A DNA stretch of 64,000 nt from Apiosordaria backusii (GCA_030549205.1 JAUKTV010000009.1:310001-374000), one strand, 5' to 3'; positions 1 through 13,000 are shown, counted from the stretch's first letter. Notes: generated by a model not told the origin, from the letters alone. Program-made: numbers and translations.

Positions 1-342
1 GGTTATTCGCCCAAGCCACTTGTATACTCCGAGAACCTCATTGTCAGAACCTGCCTCAACTCTTACAAGATGGTATTTGAGAAGGGCACTAGCGACTGCG
101 CCGTCTACAGTACCGATTCGGCCAAGGAGGTTGATGTCGATGGCGACGAGCAGGCTGCTCAAGCTCAGTTCTCTGCCGAGCTGAGGGGCGAGAAGATCAA
201 GGAGAGGCTGTTGATCAACAACCAGTGGATGAAGGGTCACAGCCATGATGAGGTGCAGAAATCCAAGGATGACTTCCAGCGGTGGATGGACGGTGAAGCC
301 TCGACCTTGGAGACCTCTGATGATGTTGCCATGGAGGGTTGA
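1..342 (+). CDS. C-terminal end of an unrecognised protein (partial)
   Basis: An open frame runs in from the left edge and stops at 340-342. About 113 residues are visible, starting GYSPKPLVYSENLIVR. The first in-window Met (base 70) is unlikely to be the true start because the frame is open and protein-like before it. The visible part is hydrophilic, with an acidic patch (KEVDVDGDEQ), a helical KERLLINNQW segment and an acidic tail ending DDVAMEG. It has no membrane segment, signal or motif I can name. I do not recognise the family. It converges with the TMEM70-like gene on the other strand, 871 bases away. Confidence 0.7.
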   Translation, partial: GYSPKPLVYSENLIVRTCLNSYKMVFEKGTSDCAVYSTDSAKEVDVDGDEQAAQAQFSAELRGEKIKERLLINNQWMKGHSHDEVQKSKDDFQRWMDGEASTLETSDDVAMEG

Positions 343-1213
343 AGCAGACTGGACTGGAACTGGCACAATATAAGGGTCTAAACATTATGGAGTTGGGCGC
401 ATCATTTCTTTTTTCTTTTCAATTTTCTCACGATAAAAGACGATATCCTGGTCTGTTTCTTTCCTTTTTATACTAAGCTTCCTCACACGGCCGTCCGGAT
501 CTGCACATAGTCGGCCTTCTCAGTTCAGTTCACTTCGTATCAGCTTCTGTTGATAAGTTTTATGGAGAGAATTGGCGTCGATAGGTGGATTGGGGTGTAG
601 AGAAGCACGGTTGGCCGTCAGGAGTTGGAGAGAAGGGATCAAGAAGAGTGGATGGGATCTTGTTTATGGAGGCAATTCATGGACAGACAATGGTGGATGG
701 TAGAAGGGGTGCCTCTTAGTGTTTCGAAATGATGGGTGGATGAAGGGAATTTTTTCTTCCGCGCAAGCAGAAGGCTATATGGAGTTTACGAAAATACGGT
801 GGTTAGGAGGAGGAAACAAACTTGGCGGGCGTTTGATACCCATGATTGACTTCATTTGGGTTTGATCGGGGGGGGGTTACTCTTTTTCTCTTTCTTCCCT
901 CGGAGGGGTCTTCTTGCTTGTCTGTGATTTGCTTTTATTTAGCGGGCTTGTAGTGGAATTTGATCATCTTAATCGTACCATCCTGGTTAGTGTTCTTGTG
1001 AGATGTGCTAGTTTAATGAACACTACACTGCTGAGCGGTTACGTAGCTAGGTACCTTAGATGAGCATGTCTGACAATGTGTGAACACTTCCACATCGATG
1101 GCAGAACAAGGCAGGCAAATAAATGTACAACATCTCGTCTATCATACACAATTTTCTCTTTTCATTTTCGTTCTTCTTCTTCTTCTTCTTCTTCTTCAGG
1201 TCCCCCCTTCATT
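343..1213. other. Convergent intergenic region with a TTC microsatellite
   Basis: This lies between the 3' ends of two convergent genes and holds their presumed 3' UTRs. I see no open frame with coding character. A perfect (TTC)9 run is at 1171-1197, 17 bases past the TMEM70-like stop codon on that gene's 3' side. A TAGCTAGGTACCTTAG motif lies near 1043-1058. Confidence 0.6.
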
Positions 1214-2330
1214 CTACTGACCAGTCTTCCTCCCATTCCCAACAAGCCCTCCTTCCGCACCACCCCCAGCCTTCGCCCTCGCCCTAATCCCCTCGGCCAC
1301 ATCCCTCCACACCCAACCCGCCCTGCAGTTCTTCTCGTTCCCCTCCTGGATGTTAAACCTCCCCACCGCCTTCCACCGCCACCACTTCCTCTTCTTGTTC
1401 AGCGCCGCGGTGTCCCTCTCAAAATTCACCATCCCGAACCTCTGCTTGGTCGGCTTCAAATCGCTGAGCATCATGGACGAGTGCCTCGGCGTGCCCGTCA
1501 GGCTCAGCGTGGTGACGTCGATTTGGGTATTGGGGGGAGCGGTCTTGGCGAAGCGCTGGAGGATGGGGGTGGACCAGCGGGCGTAAGGGGGAAGGCGGAG
1601 GTGGATGAAGGTCACGAAGGGGGTGGTGAAGTAGCCCACGTAGAGGAGGGGGATGAGGCCGCAGGCGAGGGAGGCGAGGGGGTACTGGATGGGGGCGCCG
1701 GATTTGAGGTAGTGAGGGGTGAGGACTAGGCCGAAGCCGGCGAAGAGGAGGAGGGTGGCGAAGCGGAGGGTTCCGAGGAAGGTTGTTTCTGGGGGTGAAG
1801 TCAGTGGATTGTAGTTTGGGGGAGTATGAACGATGGATGGTTGGTAGGTGGGTAGGGGGGGGGGGGGAGTTGGCTTACTCCCTGTGCCGGCGTGATAGAT
1901 CATGAGGCGTTCTGGGTACTCTGTTTTGATATTCATTAGTTTTGTTGTTTATACAGTCAACGGGTCAAAAGGGGGGGTTGGTAATACCGGTTTTCTCCTT
2001 TTTGGCCTGTCCTTGCTGTTGCTGCTGCTGCTGCTGTTCTTGCTGGCCCTTGGCTTTTTCTGCTTCGGCGAGCAGCGCTTGCTCTTCAACTGCTACATTC
2101 TTGGTTGGGGTCTTGGCCGGCGTTTTCGACGAATAAAAGGCCATTAGAAGAAGTGACGATTGCCTTCTCAGGCACTGTGGCCCAAGTGTTGTTGTCCTTG
2201 CTGTTATAAGAGATGAGAGAGCTCGGGTGGTGGCAATGTGTGGGCATTTCGACAGCGTGACGCCTCCCCGCACCACACTGCTGAGTGGTACTCGGGAGAA
2301 ACTCCCAACTAGACGTAATTGAATTGTCAT
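1214..2330 (-). CDS. TMEM70/TMEM186-like mitochondrial membrane protein
   Basis: Three exons on the minus strand: 2330-1988, 1920-1879 (a 42-nt microexon) and 1788-1214, giving 319 residues. The introns are 67 and 90 nt; the first has an AACTAAT branch site, the second ACTGAC. Splicing makes a continuous YPERLMIYHAGTGKTTFLGT stretch that no single frame contains, which supports the model. The N-terminus is Arg/Ser-rich with few acids, as in a mitochondrial presequence, followed by a Gln-rich tract (residues ~95-107, CAG/CAA repeats). Two hydrophobic segments lie at ~137-155 and ~163-190, then a soluble C-terminal domain. This layout (TG motif, two-helix hairpin, matrix tail) is that of the TMEM70/TMEM186 family; human TMEM70 aids ATP synthase and complex I assembly. 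The role here is inferred from family resemblance only. Confidence 0.75.
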
Positions 2331-2756
2331 GGTGTAATACCGACGGTGTTATGAGTGGAAGACGGTATGATGTGTGAGAGATCCCACGTTGAAGCTTGAA
2401 TAGTTGATGAGTGCACGAACCAATCATCATTCTGGAGCTTTGGTTGAAAGTGGTCCAAGCTTCTTGGGACAAAACAACACACTGTTCATCATCATAAGGT
2501 AGGCTCTTAATCTCCGTGTGTCGGAGGCTCAACATGGATTATCAAAATCTATTGCCAACTAACAAGAAATAACCCAAGATACAAAAGACACAAAAAGCCA
2601 CCTAATAATACGCCTCGCTCAATGCCTTTTTTAGGTGTCCCCTTATGATCCCCTTATGAGACACTCGATTCAATCAGTTGAATGCCCTATGGTACCACAA
2701 CCTCCATCGCTGTCTTTCCCAACCTAATAATGTACTCCTTACCAATCCCCGGCTAG
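2331..2756. other. Spacer between TMEM70-like gene and HRD3
   Basis: Upstream region of the TMEM70-like gene and 3' region of HRD3, both on the minus strand. Long frames cross it but show no coding character. I see no other feature. Confidence 0.5.
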
Positions 2757-5491
2757 TCAATGCCCAACACCTCCTGGACCCCAGCCCCCAAACCCCGGTT
2801 GCCCAAGCTGGGGAAATACCTCTCCTCCCGCAGCCGCCGGTGGCTGTTGTAGCCCATTAACACCAACAACGCCACCCTCTTGCTCCCTTCTCCTCGCCTC
2901 CTCTTGCCTCTGCTGCCTCTGCGCCCTGTACATCAACAAGAACGCTAACGCACCCACCAACCCCAGAATGATCAAGCTGTCCAACACCCCATCCTCGTCG
3001 AAATCGGGCCCGTCACCCCCCGGCATAGGCCCTGCACCATTTTGGCCAGCAGCAGCCTCATCATAGTACTCGTCCGCGTAGTAATCATCATACAACTGCC
3101 CCGCGGCATTCTCCTCCTGAAGGAAGTTGTTGACCCATTCCCGGAGTGACCAGTGTTTCTTCTCGGCTGTGTGTTCCAGTAGTGTCAGCTTTTGGTTTTC
3201 AAGATAAAGATGATAACAAAAAGAGGCGGTTCATACCTGGCTCATCCCTGATACTGTTAATCGCCCCATTCGTAAAAGTATTCCACGCGCTCTTCGCCCT
3301 CAGCTTCAACAAACTCAACGCAACCGGCAAGTACGCCTCTTCATTGATCTCATACGCCGCGTCATAATGTCTTTTAGCCAAGTGGTAATCCTGTTGAAGA
3401 CCAACCCCGTGCTCGTGCATCCAGCCTAGGTTGTACATAGCTTGCGCGCTCTGCTGGTATTCAGATGCTCCCTGGTAGCACTGCAGGGCCTTGTCCACGT
3501 CTGGTTCTGCACCAATTCCGGAGAGGTAGTAGTCGCCCATCTTGACTAGGGAATCGATGTTGCCTTGGCGGGCAGAACGAGTCCAGTACGTCAGTGCCAG
3601 TCGGGGGTTGCGAAGGAGAGGTGACTTGAGGGCTCTGCGGTAAAGCCACTGGGGTATCTCGAGGAGTGATTGGTGCGGGTCAAGCATGTAGGCGACATTG
3701 TTCTGTGCCTTTTCATAGCCTTGTTCAGCGGCGCCGAGATACTCCAGCAGGGCCAGCTCTTCATCGCCGTCGTCATAAGCCAGATTAGCTTCAGCCCAGG
3801 ATGATACGTAAGGCTCAGCCCTTTCGGAAACACTCTTGAAGTAACCTAGAGCCGCGCTGCACGACTTCTCGCGGCCAACCCCAAGAAGGTTGAGCTCGCC
3901 GAGATAGTAGTACGATTCGATACTAGCCCACCGGGCAGCGAGTTCAAAGTAGTGGTTCGCCGCTGCAAGATCTTCTGTGCCGCCCTGGTCGAGGTGAAGA
4001 GAACCGAGGGCAACCTCTGCATAAGGATAGTCCTGAACGGCGGCTGCTTTGAAGTAATCCGTAGCTTTGGGGACGTCCACAGGCACCCCATAGCCATGGA
4101 GGTGAAGCAGGCCGAGGCTGTATTGAGACTGAGAGTCTTTTAGGTAGGCACCCCGTTCAAACCAATACTTGGCTCGAATAAAGTTCTGATCGACGCCCTC
4201 TCCACGCATATACATACGCCCGATGTATCCAGCCGCCTTGGCTGCATACTTATCGAGCCCAGGCTTGGGATTCTGGACTTGTTGGCCCTTAACCCAGTAC
4301 TGCTGCGCAACTTCATAGAAGTACTTCTTCGCCTCGGCCAGGTTGGTTTCGTGACCTCTTTGACCCTCGTAGTAGATCCGACCAAGGTTGAATGATGCTT
4401 TAAAATCGCCCTTCTCAGACATCAGGTTAAGATATTCAATGATATCCTCGATCGAAGCATAGGAGTCGGCCGTCTTCTGGACGCTTTCCCTTCCGGCACT
4501 GAACGCACTGGCGCCTTCGCCATATACACCTCCCATCTCGTCGGCAATCCTGTGTGCTTCGTCGATCCAGCGCATACCTCCTGGCGGGCCGGATCGGTAC
4601 CATGTGATCACCTTGTCGGCCACCTGTTTGTAGTACTTGACAGCCATGTCACAATTCTTAGGTGTCCCAATTCCTGCGTGGTGCCGGTACGCCAGTGACA
4701 TTTGCGCTCTCGTGTGACCCCTATTCGCCGCGAAGGTGTAGTAAAGGAGCGCCCGTGCCTGATCAGCCTCAACAGCACCACCAATTCCAGTCGAATACAT
4801 GAGACCCATCATGTACAAGGCCGAATTGTTTCCATTGAGTAGCGCCAGCTTGTGGTAGTTGTTGAAGGCCTCCTTAAAGTTCCTTGGGTGGGAAAAGTTG
4901 CCGTAGAAGTTCATCTCGGCCAGAATGTACAGAGCATCCGAATTGTTCTGCCGCGCAGCCTCGTTGAGGAGTTTGGATGCATGGAGGAGCGGTCCGCTAA
5001 GGCTCGGGGTAGGTTGCGCTGTCTCGGCTGGGGGGGCAGTGAGCCGTAGTGTTGGAACGGCCTTGAGAGCGAAGTTCAGGATGATGCTGATAACACCTTG
5101 GTGTCTCTTTGCTTTGTGATGTAGTGGTTGGTATAGCTTTCGCAGTTCGGTCATGGCGGAGTGGACGAGTTCGGCGCCTGGTTGCTTGTCAGTGGCCTGC
5201 TGGTTCTCGAACATGACCTTGTATGTCCAGCTGTCCGTACCAGGTTCCTGCCCTCCATTTTGGGCCGAAGCCATCTCTGCGCGGAATCCATCGTCGTTTG
5301 CTTGTTTTGGTTTTGCTGGGTCGCCGCCGAGTACATGTTGGTCAGCTTGCGCTTCGGCGTAAGAAAAGGCGACAGCCTGCAAGAGCACTGCAAGTAAGTG
5401 ACGTGTGTTAGTGGGTGCTACGGCGGGCGTCTTTGCGACATCTGGCCTTGCGGGATGGCTCACGGAATAACCACATAAAATACCGCCTCAT
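2757..5491 (-). CDS. HRD3: Hrd3/Sel1L, ERAD ubiquitin-ligase adaptor
   Basis: Three exons: 5491-5464, 5387-3237 and 3166-2757, for 862 residues. The 28-nt first exon supplies MRRYFMWLF, which joined to exon 2 gives a good signal peptide ending near YAEAQA; starting at 5463 instead would lose it. The intron before exon 2 has a CACTAAC branch and the second a GCTGAC branch. Many Sel1 repeats (A-x-Y-x-L-G-x-x-Y-x-x-G type, e.g. ALYMMGLMYSTGIGG) span about residues 150-720. A conserved HWSLREWVNNFL segment follows, then an acidic Tyr-rich stretch and one membrane helix at ~787-806 with a short Arg/Gln-rich cytosolic tail. In yeast and animals Hrd3/Sel1L sits in the ER membrane, recruits misfolded glycoproteins and stabilises the Hrd1 ligase. 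Topology and length match. Confidence 0.92.
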
Positions 5492-5999
5492 GGTAGACTG
5501 GTAGTGGTGAAAATAATGCAAGTTGAGTTTGTCATGTCATAACTCGCCCAGAAAGTCGAAAGAGGGATCGACCAACTGGTTTGGTGAAAAGTGGTCTGAA
5601 TGATGTTGTCAATGTTGATTGTAAGCTGTCCAGATCCATAGAGCTCCTGTTGCCGACAGGGGTCTTGTAAACTGGCCTTGTAATCGCGGGGCAGTTGGCA
5701 CCAGCTGCCAAGCCGGCCATTCTCTTGCAAGTCACCTTCCCCATCAGATACACATCCTCGCAGAGGATGCCAGAGAGTTCTGATTCCATATTTGACCTTG
5801 TCGGAATTTAAAGGAGAATATATGTCTAAGGGGAAACCGCTAAATGTACAATAACTCAGATTGTAGGTGCTTTCAAACCAAACCTTTGGCTTTCACGAAA
5901 ATTCCCACAAGTTTTTACAACCTCACCAAATTCTGTCTTTCAATGTCACTCACTTACACTAGACACAGGAAGTCACCACTCACACCAAGCTCACCCAGA
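5492..5999. promoter_or_regulatory. Divergent promoter region, HRD3 / WD40 gene
   Basis: About 500 bases between two divergent starts, so it presumably carries both promoters. I see no strong TATA box or named operator. In-frame ATGs upstream of 6000 (at 5844 and 5943) leave the exact WD40-gene start open. Confidence 0.45.
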
Positions 6000-7186
6000 A
6001 TGTACCAACTCACAGCCGTAGACGGCTACAAATACTCCTCATCGGACACCTATGTCCTGGAAATCCTCCCCGTAGCCACTGGCCTCGCAGCCATCGCCTC
6101 AGATCAAACTCTCAGCCTCTTCGACCCCACAAGACTGAACTCCGGCCCTCTCAAACAAGTTAGGACCAACCATAAAAATCTCACCTGTGCCAAAGTATAC
6201 GATCCCGCCGAGTCCATAGTCTGCACCGCAGGTGAAAATGGCACCGTCTCAATCTGGGATCTCCGAACAAACCCCATCAAGTCTGCCATGCAAATAGGGG
6301 GTGAGTTCTCTCACTCCTAATGCCCCCCACACAGACCACTAACCTCTATAGAAAAAGGCAACACCGACTCCATCCCCATCCTCTCCCTCGCCTGCTCCAG
6401 CCCAACCACCTCCCTCGCCGCCGGCACAGAACTAGCCAACCACCAAGCCTCCATCCTGATCTGGGACCTCCGCAACCCCCTCACCCTCAAAATCCAATAC
6501 AACGAAGTCCACTCCGACGACATAACCGAAGTATCCCCCCCCCTTTTTAATCCCCCTTTATTAATCCAATACTAAACTCCCCAAGTTAACCTTCCACCCC
6601 ACCACCCCCAACCTCCTCCTCTCCGGCTCAACCGACGGCCTAGTCAACATCTCCGACACCCTCATCACAGACGAAGACGACCTCGTCCTCGCCGCCTTCA
6701 ACCACGGCTCCGTCCACCACGCCGGCTTTTTGAATCAAGGCACAGAGATCTACGCCGCCTCCCACGACGAAAAGTTCGCCCTGTACGACATGTCCGAGCA
6801 GACTCCCGAAAAGGGGTCAGCACTGCTCGACATGGGCGACATCCGCGAGGCGGTCGGGTGCCAGTACCTCGCGAATGTGGTGCCGAAGCTGGGTAATGCG
6901 GGCGCGGTGGTGGGTGTGGGTTCGCAGGAGTGAGTTACCCCCCTTCCGTTGTGAAAGAAAAAATTGTGTTGATAAAAAGAAAAAAAAAAATAGCCAAGAA
7001 ATGTTCCAGCTTGTTCACCTCGCCAAGGGACCGAATGGGCAGTGGGGTTTGGATAGGGACACTGTCGTTGGGCTGCCTGGTGCTCACGGGCAGGAGCTGG
7101 TGAGGAGCTTTGTGTTTTATGATGAGCAGCAGTTGGTCGTTACTGGTGGTGAGGATGGATGTATCAAGTCTTGGAGAGCTTCATAA
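6000..7186 (+). CDS. WD40 repeat protein, WDR89-like
   Basis: Four exons: 6000-6300, 6352-6530, 6586-6929 and 6994-7186, for 338 residues. All introns are 50-65 nt with GT...AG ends, and every junction keeps frame. WD repeats are visible: VSIWDLRTNP (exon 1), ILIWDLRNPLT (exon 2), LLLSGSTDGLVNI (exon 3) and a final VTGGEDGCIKSWRAS. Overall order and size resemble WDR89-type proteins, a poorly characterised single-propeller family. I chose MYQLTAVDGYKY as the start because that is where family-like sequence begins; an in-frame Met at 5943 would add 19 residues. It converges with the thiolase gene. The partner and function are unknown. Confidence 0.8.
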
Positions 7187-7577
7187 GCAGAGATCAAATC
7201 TAAAAACACAATAAAACCTAAAACATTCAAGTTGGACTATCATATTCAACTACTTGAGCGATTTCAGAAACAAGTATCTTTAGAAGCGGTGATGTGTTAT
7301 TATTCGTCTCTTCCACTAGAGTTGAGAAATTATAGGCTAGGCCTGGCAATAGGCTGCGAGACTGACGACGACGACGATGATGCTACCGATCTAAAAAGCG
7401 AAGAAATACAAGGATTTTCAATCAGATTATATCCCATTTCTTTGTTTTTGTGTATTCGCAGCCCCAAACTCAGAACGCCATGACACCCCTTTTCATAAAA
7501 TGCCTCTGACCAAGATAGCCAAAAGACATCTGAAATTGCATCACACACTTCCTTTCTTGAAGCCAAAGTTATATCAC
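7187..7577. other. Convergent 3' region, WD40 gene / ERG10
   Basis: Presumed 3' UTRs of two convergent genes. It holds a short GACGAC repeat near 7362-7380. I see no gene. Confidence 0.5.
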
Positions 7578-9050
7578 TCACTGCAGATTCTCAATAACCA
7601 AAGCCGAAGCACCACCACCACCGTTGCAGATACCAGCAACACCAATCTTGCCCTTCTTCTCCTTCAGGACTGAAGTAAGGGTAGTAACAATACGAGCACC
7701 AGAAGCACCCAGAGGGTGGCCAATGGCGACGGAACCGCCATAGACGTTGACCTTCTCAGCGTCAAGACCAAGAAGCTGAATGTTGGCAAGAGCAACAACC
7801 GAGAAGGCCTCGTTAATCTCATAGTAGTCGACATCATCGGCAGTGATGCCGGCGTGCTTGATAGCCTTGGGGATGGCAAGCGCGGGGGCAATGGTGAAGC
7901 GGGCAGGGTCGCGGGCGGCGTCACCCCAGCCGAGGATCTTGGCAAGGGGCTTGATGTTGAGCTCCTTGAGCTTGCGCTCAGAAACGAGGACAACCGCAGC
8001 GGCACCGTCGTTGATGGGCGCGGCGTTGGCAGCGGTGACGGTGCCACCGTTGGGGATGAAGACGGGGCGGACAGTCTTCAGCTTGTCAATGTTGAGATTC
8101 TTGACCTCCTCGTCGCGGTCGATCTTGATGGCGGGCTTGCCGCGGCCGCCGGGGACCTCGATGGGGGCGATCTCGGTGAAGAGGCCGGCCTCGGTGGCGG
8201 CCTGGGCCTTTTGGTATGTCTTGATGGCGTACTCATCCTGGGCCTCGCGGGAGAGGTTGTGTTCTTGGCTGCAGAGCTCGCCCTGCATGCCCATGAGCTC
8301 CTGCTTGCCGTAGGCGTCGCGGAGACCGTCCTTTTGTACACCGTCGACGAGGCCGGCGTCGCCGTACTTGGTGCCGGTGCGGAGGTTCGGGAGGTAGTGG
8401 GGGGTGTTGGACATGGACTCGGTGCCACCGGCGACGACGATGTCGGCGTTGCCGGTGATGATGGTCTGAGCACCGAGGATGATGGCCTTCAGACCGGAGG
8501 CGCAGACCTTGTTGATGGTCGTGCAGGGGACCGAGTCGGAGAGGCCACCGCCGAGGGCGCACTGGCGGGCAGGGGCTTGGCCGAGGCTGGTTGGGAGAAC
8601 ATTGTCAGTTGGTGTTTTCCTGGTTGGGCATGAATCTTTCGTGGCTGGCGTGACCTACTTGGCAGAGAGGACATTGCCAAAGAAGACCTCCTCCACATCC
8701 TCGGGCTTGATCTCGGGCACGCGCTCGACCGCAGCTGTTGTTTACCCCTGATTAGCAACTGGAACGTGCTCGCCGTGCATGGCGGTGCGGTTGTCTGACG
8801 CCTACGTACACTTGATGGCATGGGAACCAAGCTGGATAGCAGTGAGGCTCGAGAGAGAGCTAAAAGCAAGGGACAATATGTTAGTTTGCGTCGCCCGAAC
8901 AGTCGTTGAACCAGCGGGGACTTTTGTTGGGCAGATGTTGTTTCCTGCCCCCCCCCGATCCATGGTGGGGTAAAGGGGTTCTCACCCAAGGAAGCTCCCG
9001 AGGGGAGTGCGCGCCGCGCTGACAATGTAGACAGGAGGAAGGCCGGCCAT
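7578..9050 (-). CDS. ERG10: Acetyl-CoA C-acetyltransferase (acetoacetyl-CoA thiolase)
   Basis: Four exons: 9050-8986, 8859-8810, 8734-8659 and 8586-7578, for 399 residues, the usual thiolase II length. The joined N-terminus MAGLPPVYIVSAARTPLGSF, then NVLSANLGQAPARQ, matches yeast Erg10 closely. The acyl-accepting Cys is at 92 in NKVCASG, the catalytic His at ~354 in GHPLGASGAR and the second Cys at ~384 in ICNGGGGAS. The enzyme condenses two acetyl-CoA to acetoacetyl-CoA, the first step of the mevalonate/ergosterol pathway. There is no mitochondrial presequence and no C-terminal SKL-type peroxisomal signal (it ends VIENLQ), so the cytosolic form is inferred. Exon 2 could end at either of two adjacent GT sites; the GTACGT donor gives the family-like HAIKSAVERV. 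Confidence 0.95.
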
Positions 9051-10025
9051 CTTGAAGGACTGTTTGTGCTTTGGAAATTGAAGAATTCGGAGAATTTCAA
9101 GAAAGGAGGGGCGGTGATGGGGGGAGAGCTTTGTTTTATGAAATCCCCAGCGCTGATGAGATGATCACACCGCCTAACTGGACCCCTCGACCCCTTCCCT
9201 CCCCACCATATTTTGGGTGGTCCCTCCACTTCCCCTTTGACATCGATTGGAGAACCTGGAAGGCTTGCTGTACACTAAAAGGCAGTTTCCCCGCGGGGCA
9301 ACGGTTCCTGAGCCGTTGATTTGCCTCGCATGCAGTTTAAACTTCTTCGAGGTACGCGTGCCGCCACCGCCTCGACTTGGAGCCCAACAAAGATCACTAC
9401 GGAAACATTGTTTTCCTGATTACTTATCATTGTTCTCATGTGCAGAGGGTGGCCTGAAAAAAGACTCGTTTCTTCAGTTCTTGGCCCCTTGCAGCTGCCC
9501 GGCGTTACCATGCCATGATCTGCCAGGGGCTTCCCTGTCGTTTTTGATCAATTTGATCTGATAAAGATTCTGATCCGATCAGCGGAGCCGTGGTGGGTTG
9601 GTCTACGGCGGTGAGCAGACGGCAATGTCAAGCAACCTCAAAGCCAAGCCCAGGGTTATGTATGTAGAGCCCGTCTACATGTGTAGGTGTAACCTCAGCT
9701 TCAACACGAGGGAATCTGAGACATTGGGCACTTCTCATAACACTCTTTCGGATTTTAATCGCCCAGTTCATCTCGCCCATCGGCTCCTTGAAGCTGAGAA
9801 GAAGTTTGGAGGCTTACGGTTGCACAGTGGAAAACTGACGGTGGCACAGTCTTTTTGTACAGTGCAGGACAACTCATTTGCCTGCCGGGACTTGGCCTGC
9901 GCAATGGGCTCGTGCACTGCCGACCATTAATTTTTGGAGACCAGGTGCTTGGTGAATGATCGCGACGACGCGACGTGCCTCAATTCAGCCAATTCAACCT
10001 CAACTCCTCGATACCCTCAGTAAAA
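9051..10025. promoter_or_regulatory. Divergent promoter region, ERG10 / SNU114
   Basis: About 1 kb between two divergent housekeeping genes. It has a 110-codon frame (9598-9930) without recognisable character, which I did not call. It includes runs of pyrimidine and a palindromic CCCCGCGGGG near 9289-9298. No clear TATA box. Confidence 0.45.
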
Positions 10026-13000
10026 ATGGATGACGATCTTTATGACGAGTTTGGAAACTTCATGTATGTTTGGTTGCACTTTTACCCCCAGTTTCTTTCT
10101 CTGCGATCCTTTTTCTCCGATTCCCATCTACATTAATTCTAGTCGCAGCCTGGCACACTTTGACCTATGCTAACTCCAGATCTACAGCGGAGAGGCCGAG
10201 GCTTCCGAAGAAGAATCCGAACATGGCGTGGATGCGGGCAACTACGCTTACGATGACTACCCCGAGGAGGCACCAGAGACCACTGGCCAGGAATTGATGG
10301 AGATTGACGGTGAGCATCGGCTGTCGTTGCGCCTGCATGCGCCGAGGAAAGGAAGCTGATATTGGGTACAGATGATGGTCCATCGAACGCTGTTATTCTC
10401 CATGAGGACAAGCAGTACTATCCGACCGCAGCCCAGGTGTATGGAGAAGGTGTTGAGACTATGGTTCAAGAGGAGGATGCGCAACCACTGACACAGCCCA
10501 TCATCGCCCCTGTCGAACAGAAAAAATTCAGCATCGAGGAGGCTGACCTCCCGCCAGTCTTCTTCGACCGCAGCTTCATGACAGATCTCATGAACTACCC
10601 CGAACAGATTCGAAATGTGGCCCTGGCCGGGCACCTGCACCACGGAAAGACTGCATTTATGGATATGCTCGTGCTGGAGACACACGACATCAACGACAGG
10701 CTAGAGAAAAGGACAGGAAAGAAGCGGGATGAACAACTCAGATATACCGATGTACATGTGCTCGAGCGGGAACGAGGATTGTCGATCAAGGCGTCGCCGA
10801 TGAGCTTGGTCCTCCCCAACACTAAGGGGAAATCACATCTCGTCAACATCATCGACACACCCGGTCATGTGGACTTCGTCGACGAGGTTGCCGCGTCATT
10901 CCGGCTGGTGGATGGCGTGTGCTTGGTGGTGGACGTGGTGGAGGGTGTTCAGGTCAACACAGAGCAGATCATCAAGCATGCCGTTCTCGAGGACGTCCCG
11001 ATCACGCTCATCGTCAACAAGATGGATCGCCTGATTTTGGAGCTCAAGTTGCCGCCCAACGACGCTTACTACAAGCTGAAGCACGTCATCGAGGAAGTCA
11101 ACACCGTTATCGAGAACACGATCCCCGGAAAAGGAGAGTCGAGGAGGGTCAGTCCAGAAAAGGGGAATGTCTTGTTCGCCTGCACTTCTATGGGCTGGTG
11201 CTTTACATTGCAATCCTTTGCAAAGATGTACTCCGATAGCTTCGGAGGGGTTAATACTGAGGAATTTGCCAAGCGACTATGGGGAGATGTCTACTTCAAC
11301 CCACGAAAACGGAGCTTCACGAGGAAACCGGTCGATGAGGGCGCAAAGCGGTCTTTTGTCAACTTCATTCTCGAGCCGATCTACAAGATTTACTCTCACA
11401 CCATCAGTCAAAGTCCGGAAGACCTCAAGGGCACTCTTGCGAAATTGGGCATCCAGCTTAAGCCTTCTCAGTACAAGACTGACCCCAAGGTTCTCCTGAA
11501 GCTGGTGTGCGAGCAGTTCTTTGGACCTTCGACTGGTTTTGTAGACATGGTCTGCGAACACATTCCTTCACCGGCTGACGCAGCTCAGAAGAAACTTGAG
11601 CGCTACTACACCGGACCCCTTGACACAAAAATTGCCGAGTCAATGAAGGCTTGCGACCAAAACGGACCATTGGTTATTTATGTAACAAAACTGTTCAACA
11701 CTGCCGATGCCAAAAGTTTCAACGCTTTTGGGAGGGTAATGAGCGGTATCGCGCAGCCAGGTGCCGAGGTTCGGGTCTTGGGAGAGGGTTACTCAATCGA
11801 CGATGAGGAAGACATGGTAGTGGCCAGAGTAGCCGATGTCTTTATCGCCGAGACTCGGTACAACATCCCTACAGACGGAGTGCCTGCTGGAAACTGGGTC
11901 CTGCTGGGCGGCGTCGACAATTCAATCGTGAAAACCGGTACGATCGTCGCCAAACAGTTCGAGGACGATGAAGCTGCATACATCTTCAAGCCCCTCACAC
12001 ACCTTACCGAGTCCGTCCTCAAGGTTGCGGTAGAACCCATCAACCCCTCCGAACTGCCAAAGATGCTTGACGGCATTCGAAAAATCAACAAGAGCTATCC
12101 TTTGGTTACCACCAAGGTGGAAGAATCAGGAGAGCACATTATCCTGGGAACTGGCGAACTCTACATGGACTGTGTCTTACATGACTTGCGCCGTCTCTAT
12201 GCCGACATGGAGGTCAGAGTATCAGATCCTGTGGTTCGGTTCTGCGAAACGGTACAAGACATGTCAGCCACCAAATGTTATGCCATCACACCAAACAAGA
12301 AGAACACCATCACAATGGTGGCCGAGCCATTAGATGACGGCATTGCAAAAGACATCGAGTCAGGGGCAGTGAGCATACGGGACCCTCCCCGAAAGATAGC
12401 CAAATTCTTCGTGGACAAGTACGACTGGGATCTTCTGGCGGCCAGAAGCATCTGGGCCTTCGGACCGGAAGAGATGGGTCCGAATATCCTCCAAGACGAC
12501 ACATTACCGGGAGAGGTGAGTTTTCTTTTTATGGGTTGCACGCCTCTGCGTCATCACTCGGCACCCCAGTTTGCCGAGGCTTTTCCCCGGATCGCCCAAA
12601 TCGGGCCTTTTCCCTTACCGCACCCCCAGTAGACTAACAGATCTTTCTACTTTCCTCTAGGTTGACAAGAAGCGTCTGAACACGGTCAAGGAGTCGATTC
12701 GTCAGGGGTTTGCCTGGGCCACCCGAGAAGGCCCGCTATGTGAAGAACGTGAGTTTGAAATTTTCTACATACTACCTACCCTTCTGTTTCATTTTAGTCT
12801 TTGCACATATGTTCCTGCAGTGCAGACTGTTGTAAGCGTACCTATCATTTTTCTGGTGGCCACCCATGTAGGTGTCGTGCATGATGGTGGCTTGCAAGTT
12901 TGGCCACCTGCTCAAATCAGAACTTCACGGCGGCATAGATGCATGCATGCATGCAGGCAACAGATAGTCCCCGCCCCCCTTGTCAGATCATTGACAGGCA

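Noticed and set aside
7716..8633. 305-codon frame on the plus strand
   Set aside because: It is antisense to ERG10, which has full catalytic motifs and introns. The frame is low-complexity Gly/Asp/Val, a mirror of codon bias.
9598..9930. 110-codon frame between ERG10 and SNU114
   Set aside because: No recognisable motif, signal or splice structure, and it lies in a divergent promoter.
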